This document shows positions 6,276-14,013 of a stretch of 15,378 bases of DNA, one piece after another. The translations under genes and the position numbers were made by a program. Numbering within the stretch: position 1 is the stretch's first letter; each line of letters opens with the position of its first letter. The notes below the pieces were generated by a model, which did no database searches, was not told the origin of the DNA, and was given only the letters and a program-made list of their open reading frames with translations. Source of the stretch: CAZOHG01 sp964579725 (lineage in GTDB: Bacteria; Zhuqueibacterota; JdFR-76; BMS3Abin05); NCBI GenBank assembly GCA_964579725.1, contig CAZOHG010000076.1, positions 1-15,378 of the forward strand. The letters run 5' to 3'.

Positions 6276-8057
6276 ATGATTGAGAGTCTGAGGGAGATCG
6301 GAGTTTTTTCGCTTAAAGAGAAGGGTAAAAGCGAAAAAGACATTTTATCTATTCTTGTTGAAAATCCGGCAAACAAATATTACCAAAAAGTGGTGGCGCT
6401 GGATTTTAAAGAAACTTCGGAGGGCTTACGCTTCTCCGGGCTTTATTTTGAAGATATGGATTTGGATTTTGAAAAATATCTCTACAAGAAAAAAGGGGCA
6501 AACGGCGCCAATTACACCCCTGCCGCTCTGGTCGCCGGAAAGGGCATCAACGGAACCTTTCGAATTAAAATTGTGGCGTGGGCCAGGGGAGCTGTTGGGG
6601 AGAAGGGGGATGTTGGCGAACTCGCCCGGGCTATTCAAAGCCAGGAAGAAGAGATTGAAGTCACGTTGGAGGAAAAGGACCGGGAATTGGGTCTCAGCAA
6701 CACCTTGCTTACAGTGCGACTAAATGGCAAATATCCCGGTCAATTGGAAGCATTTCGGGATTATTTTGTGAGAAACTACTACCAGGCCAAAGGGGCTATT
6801 GCCATTCAAAACGGTGTGTGCAGTATTTGCGGTTATCACGGATTTGTGATGGGAAATGAAAAACCGTGGACGTTCTACAGCCTCGACAAGCCCGGGTTCA
6901 TTGCCGGCGGATTTAATGCAACGACGGGTTGGAGGAATTTCCCTATCTGTAAAACGTGTAGTCTTTTGGTGGAAGAAGGCAAACAATACGTGGAAAAGAA
7001 TTTGGGGTACCGATTTTCAGGAATTCCGTATTTTCTCCTGCCAAAATCGATCTTTAATAGTGAAAAAACTCTGAAGGAAACCCTTACGTATTTGCATTTT
7101 GAAAATCGTTCCCAAATCAAAGATGTCCGAGATGTTCATCAACTTGCAGACGATGAAGACGAAATCCTTGAATTTGCTTCGAAACAAAGTGACGCCATTA
7201 ACTACAATTTTCTTTTTTATGAAAGCGCAAAGGCTAAATTTTCGATTCTTCTCTATCTTCAAGATGTTCTTCCTTCTACCATTCGCAGGCTTTTCAATGC
7301 CAAATCGGAGGTTGACCGGCATGCTGTTTTCAAAGAAGTCTACAAAGAAGAAGACACCCTGAAAAATGTTGTATTCACTTTTTTCAATTTGCGCCGTTTC
7401 ATCCACACGCGCAAAACCTTTTTGAATCTGGTGGAGAAAATATTCAAACAGCGCCCGATTGACTATTTCTACTTGTTGGAGCAAATTTTGGCCCGCTTGC
7501 GATTTGAATTTGCCAATAGCCATTTTACCCGACCCGATACGCTAAGAGCCTGGCAAATCTTTTTGTTTTTGCAGGAATTAGGCATTCTGAATCACTATGA
7601 AAAAGGAGAACCACCCATGACCAGCCAAGTCATTGAAAATGATGTGAAGAGAAAAGTGGAGGCTTTCTTTTCTCAATTTGAAGACACATTTAATTCCAAC
7701 GCCAAGCGAGCGGTGTTTTTGACTGGCGTACTGACCAGTTTTCTGCTGCAGATTCAGTACCATGACCGAGGCAGCGAACCTTTTCGAAAGAATCTCAAAG
7801 GTCTCAAAATGCACCAGCGCGACGTGCTGCGGATTTTCCCGGGTGTGCAGAATAAACTCGAGGAGTACGACAAAAATTACTACTCCCAGTTGGAACAGGT
7901 CATTTCCGAGTATTTTGTCAGGGCCGGCTCCGATTGGCAAATTTCCGACGATGAAATTAATTTCTATTTCCTCTTGGGAATGGACCTTTCCGATGCCAAA
8001 GCGGAAGATGGGCAACCGGTTTTTAAGGCAGTCAAAGAAATGGCTCAAGACGAATAA
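6276..8057 (+). CDS. cas8b: Cascade large subunit Cas8b (Csh1/TM1802 family)
   Basis: Cas8b is the large subunit of type I-B Cascade. It is thought to read the PAM and to help recruit Cas3. The 593-residue length and position between cas6 and cas7 fit the Csh1/TM1802 group. The clearest motif is a four-cysteine zinc-ribbon: C-S-I-C (C182, C185) and, after G-W-R-N-F-P, C-K-T-C (C225, C228). The C-terminal part (448-593) is predominantly helical in character and corresponds to the small-subunit-like domain. Within it lies a strong internal translation start, described separately. The start ATG has AAAGGAG just upstream. The gene is intact; sequence identity to characterised members cannot be judged here. 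Confidence 0.9.
   Translation: MIESLREIGVFSLKEKGKSEKDILSILVENPANKYYQKVVALDFKETSEGLRFSGLYFEDMDLDFEKYLYKKKGANGANYTPAALVAGKGINGTFRIKIVAWARGAVGEKGDVGELARAIQSQEEEIEVTLEEKDRELGLSNTLLTVRLNGKYPGQLEAFRDYFVRNYYQAKGAIAIQNGVCSICGYHGFVMGNEKPWTFYSLDKPGFIAGGFNATTGWRNFPICKTCSLLVEEGKQYVEKNLGYRFSGIPYFLLPKSIFNSEKTLKETLTYLHFENRSQIKDVRDVHQLADDEDEILEFASKQSDAINYNFLFYESAKAKFSILLYLQDVLPSTIRRLFNAKSEVDRHAVFKEVYKEEDTLKNVVFTFFNLRRFIHTRKTFLNLVEKIFKQRPIDYFYLLEQILARLRFEFANSHFTRPDTLRAWQIFLFLQELGILNHYEKGEPPMTSQVIENDVKRKVEAFFSQFEDTFNSNAKRAVFLTGVLTSFLLQIQYHDRGSEPFRKNLKGLKMHQRDVLRIFPGVQNKLEEYDKNYYSQLEQVISEYFVRAGSDWQISDDEINFYFLLGMDLSDAKAEDGQPVFKAVKEMAQDE
7617..8057 (+). CDS. cas11b: putative small subunit Cas11b from an internal start in cas8b
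   Basis: Inside cas8b, AAGGAG (7603-7608) stands eight bases before an in-frame ATG at 7617 (codon 448), opening a 146-residue product (MTSQVIENDVKRKVEAFF...) that shares the cas8b stop. This ribosome binding site is as good as those of the annotated cas genes. In type I-B, I-C and I-D systems a separate small subunit, Cas11, is known to be made by internal translation of the large-subunit gene and to line the Cascade belly along the target DNA. Position, length and helix-rich composition agree. That the start is used here is inference. Confidence 0.75.
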   Translation: MTSQVIENDVKRKVEAFFSQFEDTFNSNAKRAVFLTGVLTSFLLQIQYHDRGSEPFRKNLKGLKMHQRDVLRIFPGVQNKLEEYDKNYYSQLEQVISEYFVRAGSDWQISDDEINFYFLLGMDLSDAKAEDGQPVFKAVKEMAQDE

Positions 8058-8079
8058 ATTCAAAATTAGGAGGTGAATC

Positions 8080-8991
8080 ATGTCCGAAAGCTTAACACAT
8101 CGACACGAAATTGTGTTTTTGTACGACGTCAAAGACATCAACCCAAACGGGGATCCGATGGACGAAAACAAACCCCGAATTGACGAAGAAACCGGCCAAA
8201 ATATCGTAACCGATGTACGGCTAAAGCGTACCGTGCGCGACTATCTTTGGGAAGCCAAAGGACTGGAGGTGTTTGTTCGAGAGACAAAAAAAGAAGATGG
8301 CAGTTTAAAAACGAAAGATGAACGTCTGGACCATTTAGATATTTCAAACGGCGAGGAATTGGCCAGAGAATGTATCGATATTCGGCTTTTCGGTGCCACC
8401 GCTGCCATTAAGAAAAAAACCATTACCTTTACCGGGCCGGTACAGTTCAAATTCGGACGTTCACTCCATCGCGTAAAATTGGACTATTTTAAGGGTACAA
8501 CGGTTATGCCCTCGGGAGAATCTAAAAAGCAAGGCACGTTCACGGAAGTGTACACGTTGCCCTATTCCCTGATTGCTTTTTACGGTATTGCCAATGAAAA
8601 CGCCGCTAAAACCACCGGCATGACTAATAATGACCTGGATTTACTCATGGAAGGACTTTGGAACGGAACAAAGAATTTAATCTCCAGAAGTAAAGTTGGG
8701 CAAATGCCCCGTTTTCTTTTGGATGTGGCCTACCGCCAACCGAATTTTCACATTGGAGAGCTGGACAAAAGAATCCGATTGAATACTTCCGTGGAGGATG
8801 AGGCCATTCGCGACGTTAATGATTTTACCCTTGATTTTTCGTCTCTGTGGGAAACTTTGAGCAAAGAGAAAGAAAAGATTGAAAGTATTCGTCTGCGAGT
8901 GGACAACCGGTTGAAGATGGTACCCTCTTTGGATGCCCCCGAAGTTCAACAATTTCTGGCAGGCATTGCGTTTTCCGCCTTTCAATTTTAA
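8080..8991 (+). CDS. cas7: Cascade backbone subunit Cas7 (Csh2 family)
   Basis: Cas7 forms the helical backbone that holds the crRNA spacer. The 303-residue protein begins with the Csh2-type pattern: V-F-L-Y-D-V-K-D-I-NPNGDP (12-26), then R-I-D-E-E-T-G (33-39) and TDVRLKRTVRDYL (44-56), typical of the RRM-like core. Length is normal for the family. A strong AGGAGGTGA (about 8068-8076) precedes the ATG, in keeping with the need for several copies per complex. It lies 22 bases after cas8b and 14 before cas5. Csh2 together with the Cas5h-type next gene marks the Hmari-like branch of type I-B. Confidence 0.93.
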   Translation: MSESLTHRHEIVFLYDVKDINPNGDPMDENKPRIDEETGQNIVTDVRLKRTVRDYLWEAKGLEVFVRETKKEDGSLKTKDERLDHLDISNGEELARECIDIRLFGATAAIKKKTITFTGPVQFKFGRSLHRVKLDYFKGTTVMPSGESKKQGTFTEVYTLPYSLIAFYGIANENAAKTTGMTNNDLDLLMEGLWNGTKNLISRSKVGQMPRFLLDVAYRQPNFHIGELDKRIRLNTSVEDEAIRDVNDFTLDFSSLWETLSKEKEKIESIRLRVDNRLKMVPSLDAPEVQQFLAGIAFSAFQF

Positions 8992-9005
8992 CGGGAGACA
9001 GGATC

Positions 9006-9743
9006 ATGAAAACCCTTGTATTTGACCTATGGGGCGACTGGGCACATTTTAAGAAATTTTATACAACCGCGTCGCCTCTCAGTTTCCATTTTCCGCCTGT
9101 GACAGCCTTAAAAGGTTTGATTGGAGCTATTTTGGGTCTCTCAAAGAATCCCTCAGATAGCCGCTTTTACGGGCGTGAATTACAAGGACTGCGCTGTGCC
9201 GTGCAACTGGTGAATCCGGTGAAGACTTTTCGAATGGGATACAATTGGATTGAAACCAAAAAAGCCAAATATCTTTCGAGAATACCCTCTGAAAAAGGCC
9301 GGTACCAGACGATAATCGAAACAATCAAAGATCCCTTTTACAGAATCTTTGTGGCGTTTCCGGAAAACGGCGAATTGTATTCCCAACTCCGTCACCAACT
9401 TGAACGACACCAAACAGTATTTACCCCATATTTGGGAATTTCGGAACATCTTGCCAATTTTCGGTTTGTGGGTGAACGGGAGGCCGAAAATGTACCTGCG
9501 GAAGAGATAATCCCCTTGCATTCCGTTATTCCCATTGAGGAAATTCTCAGAAACGGACGCCCGGCCGTACAAATTCGAGAAGGCATGGCCTACCAGCGCG
9601 ACCGGATTCCGGTGGAAATGAATAGCAAGCGAATGGTTACGCGCTACGCTTCAGTCATTTATGAAATGAACGGAAAAGCGATTGACGTCCAACCCCAAAA
9701 ATATTGGCGACTGAACGATGGAACCCACATCTACTTTTTTTAA
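9006..9743 (+). CDS. cas5: Cascade subunit Cas5 (Cas5h type)
   Basis: Cas5 caps the 5' handle of the crRNA in Cascade. The 245-residue protein has a clear Cas5h N-terminus: F-D-L-W-GDWAHFKKFYTT (6-21), then S-P-L-S-F-H-FPPVTALKGLIGAILG (23-44), the part that forms the first RRM strands and the glycine-rich turn. The ATG follows GGGAGACAGG. The catalytic Cas5d role seen in type I-C is not expected because a dedicated cas6 is present. Its 3' end overlaps the start of cas3 by 26 bases. Confidence 0.92.
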   Translation: MKTLVFDLWGDWAHFKKFYTTASPLSFHFPPVTALKGLIGAILGLSKNPSDSRFYGRELQGLRCAVQLVNPVKTFRMGYNWIETKKAKYLSRIPSEKGRYQTIIETIKDPFYRIFVAFPENGELYSQLRHQLERHQTVFTPYLGISEHLANFRFVGEREAENVPAEEIIPLHSVIPIEEILRNGRPAVQIREGMAYQRDRIPVEMNSKRMVTRYASVIYEMNGKAIDVQPQKYWRLNDGTHIYFF

Positions 9744-12060
9744 AACCAATTGGTTTTCACACCCGGGAATCCCGTGGGAGGAGCACACGCGACGCGTGGC
9801 CAATTTTGCCAGACAATTTGCCGAGGCTCTGCCGAAGGATGCACAAGCGCTGGTGCCCGGTGGTTTGCTGCCCGAATTGGCCTACTGGACGGGGCTTTTT
9901 CACGATATTGGTAAAACAACCCGTTTCTTTCAGGCGTACATTCGGGCCAAAAAACCGCTCAAAAGCGAACGTTCACGGCATAGTTTACTCTCCGCTCTCA
10001 CCGCTTTTTGGGCGCTCAATGATTGGTGTGCACGCCAACCTGTATGCCAAGACAAGGCCGAGCTTTTGGCTTTTGTGGCCTTTATGGTAATCCGTTACCA
10101 CCACGGAAATTTGACTTCCCCCATGAAGGCGGCCGTTCTTGGCCCGAATGTCTGCGAACTGGTACAAGAACAGTGGCGTTCTATTGAAAAAGAATCGCTT
10201 CAAGCATTTTGGGAGGCTTTTGGCCTTCCCCTTTCGCCCAATGCAATAGGGGAAAAGTTTCTACAATTGCCCCGAAGTTTTCGCCCCAAGCGGATGCTGA
10301 TTCACCAATTGGGAAAACGGCAGGATTTCGACCTCTATTTTTTGACCAACACCCTGTATTCTATTTTATTGGATGCCGACAAAAGTGCCGCGGGACTTGC
10401 CGAATGGTCGGAAGACCTGCCTTCGCTGAAGCCGGACTGGGTAGACCGGTTTCGAAAATTGAGCGGGTGGGACTCCCCAAAAACTGAATTCGATCGCAAA
10501 CGTCAGGCAGCCTACGTTGAGGCTGTTACGTCTGTTCAAAAAGAAAATGAAAGCCGGATTTTCAGTCTGCAAATTCCAACAGGGTTTGGAAAAACTTTTA
10601 CGGCTTTCTCTGCGGCATTGAAAATTCTGCACAGACGCGGGTTAGAACGCATTGTTTACGCGTTGCCTTTCACATCTATTATTGATCAGAATTTTCAGGA
10701 AATGACCGAGCTTTTACGGCGCGTTTCCGATGTGCCGGTCGATTCCAGATTAATTCTCAAACATCATTACTTGGGCGATGTTTTTTATGTCGGCGGCGGA
10801 GAATACGATACGCTGGAATCCCAGCTTTTGCTGGAAGGCTGGGCCAGTCGGATTGTAGTTACGACGTTCGTTCAATTTTTCCACACGTTAGTGGGATACC
10901 GAAACCGAATGGTGCGAAAGTTCCATCGCCTGGCCAATAGTGTGATTATTTTGGATGAAATTCAGGCAATCCCGTTCAAATATTGGAAATTATTAAATAC
11001 AATACTTCAAGCTTTTGTGCGGACATTCAACAGCACGGTCCTTTTGGTCACCGCTACTGAACCCCGTCTTTTCGGGCCCGATGAAAAAAGCGATTTAGTG
11101 AACGCCACCCCCTATTTTCAATCGGTTAATCGCGTAATTTTGCGCCCGGATTTCACTCCCGTTCACAACGTAGAGGAGCTGTGTGATTGGGTGCTGGAAA
11201 AATCGGTCGGGAAAAAACGTGTCATTGTTGCTCTCAATACCGTTGGAAGTGCCCGAGAATTTTATGAGAGGGTGGCGTCAAAAGTTGACAATCCTTCGTT
11301 TTTGTCTTCCCACGTGGTTCCCAAACAGCGGTTGGCGCTTTTGAACGAGCTCCGAAACAGCGATCGCTACTTTTTGGTTACCACTCAGATTATTGAAGCG
11401 GGGGTCAATTTGGATGCTCAAATTCTTTTTCGAGATATTGGCCCCTTAGACTCCATTAATCAAGTAGCGGGGCGGTGCAATCGCTTTGCCAATGAAAAAT
11501 CGGGTGAAGTTTTTGTGTTCAAATTGCTGGATAATCGCACCGGACGGGTGGTCGCTTCGTACGTGTATGATATTGCTCTATTGGAATTAACCCAAAAGGC
11601 CTTGAGTAAGCCGGAAATTCAGGAACAAGAATTCTTGCGGCTTTGTGACGTCTATTTTAAACAAATGGCCGCTTTGCCTCAAGGGGAATCTGAAGAGTTG
11701 CTCGAATCGGTGGCCAATTTGCGCTATTCGGACGGTGAGAATACCATTGAGCAATTTCACCTCATTGAACAAGGTTACGCCAAAGCTGATGTTTTTGTGG
11801 AAGTAGACGAACAAGCCAAAGCCGTCTGGCGTAAATTTTTGGAATTGGCCGAAATTTCGGACGTTTGGGAGCGCCGTAAGGTTTACCTGAGCATGAAGAA
11901 CCGCTTTCAGAATTTTGTGATTAGCGTGGGCGTAAAGGATTTGAAAAAAAATCCGCCGCCGCTTTTGGGGGGAATGGCCATGGTGCCTTATGAACAATTG
12001 AATGAATATTACGACCCTATTACGGGGTTTAAAACCGCTGCCGAAGCGGCCATCTGGTAA
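9718..12060 (+). CDS. cas3: CRISPR nuclease-helicase Cas3
   Basis: Cas3 is recruited to Cascade-bound targets, where its HD domain cuts the displaced strand and its SF2 helicase reels in and degrades the DNA. In this 780-residue protein the HD motifs are in order: H23, HDIGK (62-66), R-H-S with H88, and Y-HH-G (H128, H129). D219 in L-DAD-K follows. Helicase motifs are Walker A PTGFGKT (287-293), DEIQ (413-416), VTATEP (444-449) and QVAGRCNR (582-589). All key residues are present, and HD plus helicase in one chain is the normal type I form. The ATG at 9718 has no clear ribosome binding site and lies 26 bases inside cas5, so translation is probably coupled. Confidence 0.95.
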   Translation: MEPTSTFFKTNWFSHPGIPWEEHTRRVANFARQFAEALPKDAQALVPGGLLPELAYWTGLFHDIGKTTRFFQAYIRAKKPLKSERSRHSLLSALTAFWALNDWCARQPVCQDKAELLAFVAFMVIRYHHGNLTSPMKAAVLGPNVCELVQEQWRSIEKESLQAFWEAFGLPLSPNAIGEKFLQLPRSFRPKRMLIHQLGKRQDFDLYFLTNTLYSILLDADKSAAGLAEWSEDLPSLKPDWVDRFRKLSGWDSPKTEFDRKRQAAYVEAVTSVQKENESRIFSLQIPTGFGKTFTAFSAALKILHRRGLERIVYALPFTSIIDQNFQEMTELLRRVSDVPVDSRLILKHHYLGDVFYVGGGEYDTLESQLLLEGWASRIVVTTFVQFFHTLVGYRNRMVRKFHRLANSVIILDEIQAIPFKYWKLLNTILQAFVRTFNSTVLLVTATEPRLFGPDEKSDLVNATPYFQSVNRVILRPDFTPVHNVEELCDWVLEKSVGKKRVIVALNTVGSAREFYERVASKVDNPSFLSSHVVPKQRLALLNELRNSDRYFLVTTQIIEAGVNLDAQILFRDIGPLDSINQVAGRCNRFANEKSGEVFVFKLLDNRTGRVVASYVYDIALLELTQKALSKPEIQEQEFLRLCDVYFKQMAALPQGESEELLESVANLRYSDGENTIEQFHLIEQGYAKADVFVEVDEQAKAVWRKFLELAEISDVWERRKVYLSMKNRFQNFVISVGVKDLKKNPPPLLGGMAMVPYEQLNEYYDPITGFKTAAEAAIW

Positions 12061-12069
12061 AAAAACAAA

Positions 12070-12576
12070 ATGAAAATCTCCGATGTAAACATTACCGGTA
12101 CTCTTATTTGGTACTATTTTATTTGTCCCCGCGAAGTGTGGCTAATGGCCCACCAGATCCAGCCCAATGAGGACAATGATTTTTTGGAATTGGGGCGCTA
12201 TTTGCACGAGGAAAGCTACCCGCGCGACACCAAGCGAATCCGGTTGGAATCCATTGAATTGGATGTTATTCGAAAGCACGGAGAGGACATTGTGGTTGGA
12301 GAGGTTAAAAAATCCTCCCGATTTCTTAAAAGCGCCACCATGCAGCTCTTGTTTTATTTGAAGAAGCTTTCCGAATACGGTGTGACGGCCCGGGGGGAAT
12401 TGCTGTTCCCAAAGGAGAGAAAACGTATTTCGGTGTCTCTCACTCCCGACTCGGCAAGGGAATTGGCGGCGGCGGAGACGGAAATCGCCCGAATTGTACG
12501 GGAGGAAAATCCGCCCCCGGCCGTTGCCATTTCGTTTTGTCGGCATTGTGCGTACAGAGATTTTTGTTTTGCTTGA
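12070..12576 (+). CDS. cas4: Cas4 RecB-like Fe-S exonuclease
   Basis: Cas4 works with Cas1-Cas2 to select and trim prespacers with a proper PAM and to set their orientation. The 168-residue protein has all the family marks. The iron-sulfur cluster ligands are C19 (in F-I-CPREVW) and C157, C160 and C166 at the C-terminus. The RecB-type nuclease site is H46, D65 (I-E-L-D-V-I), E78 and K80 (V-G-E-V-K-K), with Q92 in M-Q-L-L-F-Y as motif III. It starts nine bases after cas3 with little ribosome binding site, and ends eleven bases before cas1. Confidence 0.94.
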   Translation: MKISDVNITGTLIWYYFICPREVWLMAHQIQPNEDNDFLELGRYLHEESYPRDTKRIRLESIELDVIRKHGEDIVVGEVKKSSRFLKSATMQLLFYLKKLSEYGVTARGELLFPKERKRISVSLTPDSARELAAAETEIARIVREENPPPAVAISFCRHCAYRDFCFA

Positions 12577-12587
12577 GGAAAACAGCG

Positions 12588-13580
12588 ATGAAAAAATCCA
12601 TTTACATTTTTTCCGATGGGGAAATCAAGCGCAAAGGAAATACCCTCTACTTTGAGGGTGAAAAGGGGCGCAAATATTTTCCGGTGGAAAATGTCCGCGA
12701 AATTTACCTTTTCGGTGAAGTTGCCCTGAATAAGAAATTCCTCATTTTCGCCAGCCAACAGGAGATCATCCTTCATTTTTTCAATTATTACGGTTATTAT
12801 TCGGGAAGTTATTACCCTCGGGAACACTACAATTCCGGCTATATGATTTTGAAGCAGGCAGATTTTTACAATCACGCAGAAAATCGATTGCAACTTGCCC
12901 AACAATTCGTTATTGGCGCCGCGGCGAATATTCAAAAGGTGCTGGCGTATTACCAAAATCGGGGGAAATCCCTTAAAAATGTATCAACAGCTATTGCAGC
13001 CTTGGAAAAGCGATTGGCTGCGGTTAAGGCGGTAGATGAACTGATGGCTATTGAAGGCAATATTCGCGACTATTATTATTCCGGATTCAATGCCATTCTC
13101 GGAAAAGAAAAGTTTCATTTTGACCAACGTTCTCGTCGTCCGCCCAAGAGCCGCATGAACGCCCTGATTAGTTTTGGGAATTCTCTTCTGTACACAACGG
13201 TGCTCAGTGAAATTTACAAAACCCATCTGGATCCGCGAATCGGATTTTTGCACGCTACCAATTTTCGGCGATTTTCGCTCAATTTGGATGTGGCGGAAAT
13301 CTTCAAACCCATTGTGGTCGACCGCTTGATTTTCACTATTGTCAATAAGAATATGCTGAAAATAAAAGACTTCGAAGAAAAATCGGGGGGCGTGCTTCTC
13401 AACGAAAATGGTCGGAAGCTTTTTGTGTCGGAATATGACGAAAGGCTAAAAGCCACTATTCGGCACACGCGCCTAAAACGCAATGTTTCCTATCGGGAAC
13501 TGATTCGACTGGAATTGTACAAGTTGGAAAAACATTTTTTGGGAGAAAAGGTTTACGAACCGTTTGTTGCGAGGTGGTAA
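12588..13580 (+). CDS. cas1: CRISPR integrase Cas1 (type I-B)
   Basis: Cas1 joins prespacers into the leader end of the array. I take the ATG at 12588 (MKKSIYIFSDG), preceded by TTGAGG that overlaps the cas4 stop. A TTG further upstream at 12537 would run through the cas4 end and adds nothing Cas1-like. The 330-residue length is typical of I-B Cas1. The metal site is visible: E156 in A-I-E-G-N-I-R-D-Y-Y, H222 in G-F-L-H and D234 in S-L-N-L-D-V-A-E-I-F-K-P. The N-terminal beta domain with K-R-K-G-N-T-L is also recognisable. The stop is two bases before the cas2 ATG. Confidence 0.95.
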   Translation: MKKSIYIFSDGEIKRKGNTLYFEGEKGRKYFPVENVREIYLFGEVALNKKFLIFASQQEIILHFFNYYGYYSGSYYPREHYNSGYMILKQADFYNHAENRLQLAQQFVIGAAANIQKVLAYYQNRGKSLKNVSTAIAALEKRLAAVKAVDELMAIEGNIRDYYYSGFNAILGKEKFHFDQRSRRPPKSRMNALISFGNSLLYTTVLSEIYKTHLDPRIGFLHATNFRRFSLNLDVAEIFKPIVVDRLIFTIVNKNMLKIKDFEEKSGGVLLNENGRKLFVSEYDERLKATIRHTRLKRNVSYRELIRLELYKLEKHFLGEKVYEPFVARW

Positions 13581-13582
13581 AC

Positions 13583-13846
13583 ATGTTCGTGATTTTGGTT
13601 TACGATATTCAGGAAAAGCGTGTTGGTAAGGTGCTGAAAACGTGCCGGAAATATTTAAATTGGGTTCAAAATTCTGTGTTTGAAGGAGAATTGACACCAG
13701 CCAAATTGGAAAAATTAAAGGGCGATTTGAAAAAAATAATCAAGAAAGAAGAAGATTCGGTCTTAATTTACCAATTTCGCTCGCTTAGGTACAGCAAGCG
13801 GGAGATTATGGGAATTGAAAAGGGAGGGGAGAGCACCCTTATTTGA
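13583..13846 (+). CDS. cas2: CRISPR adaptation protein Cas2
   Basis: Cas2 forms the central dimer of the Cas1-Cas2 integrase. The 87-residue protein has the ferredoxin-like start MFVILVYDI with D8 at the conserved position, followed by Y-L-N-WVQNSVFEGELT (24-37), the classic Cas2 second block. A GTG at 13574 would also be in frame. I prefer the ATG at 13583 because GAGGTG (13571-13576) is then a correctly spaced ribosome binding site. It is the last cas gene, and the leader begins directly behind it. Confidence 0.94.
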   Translation: MFVILVYDIQEKRVGKVLKTCRKYLNWVQNSVFEGELTPAKLEKLKGDLKKIIKKEEDSVLIYQFRSLRYSKREIMGIEKGGESTLI

Positions 13847-14013
13847 ATGCGCGTCGCTCCCGAGTTGTGCAATTTTAAGGGCAGATCGACGAAGAACACA
13901 AAAAGGGCTAATTTGAAAAATATTAAGGAGACAGAAAAAAAGTGTTAGCATTATGGGAAAAAAATGATTAAAATAAGAATAGAAAAAAGGGGGGAAATAA
14001 GCTTATAAAATGG
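13847..14013 (+). promoter_or_regulatory. CRISPR leader
   Basis: This 167-base, mostly A-rich purine stretch between cas2 and the first repeat is the leader, with the array promoter and the integration signal. A possible promoter is TTAGCA (13945-13950), 18 bases, TAAAAT (13969-13974), which would start transcription about 33 bases before the first repeat. A second -10-like TATAAA lies at 14004-14009 but lacks a -35 box. Leader identity is supported by the cas side position and by the array orientation (repeats end in ATTGAAAC away from cas2). Confidence 0.7.

Noticed and set aside
7578..8171. Minus-strand frame opposite the end of cas8b
   Set aside because: It spans the cas8b-cas7 junction antisense, has no ribosome binding site or recognisable domain, and is explained as a shadow of cas8b.
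12537..12587. Upstream TTG start extending cas1 by 17 residues
   Set aside because: The added part overlaps the cas4 cysteine-motif coding end and resembles no Cas1. The ATG at 12588 has a TTGAGG ribosome binding site and the expected Cas1 N-terminus.
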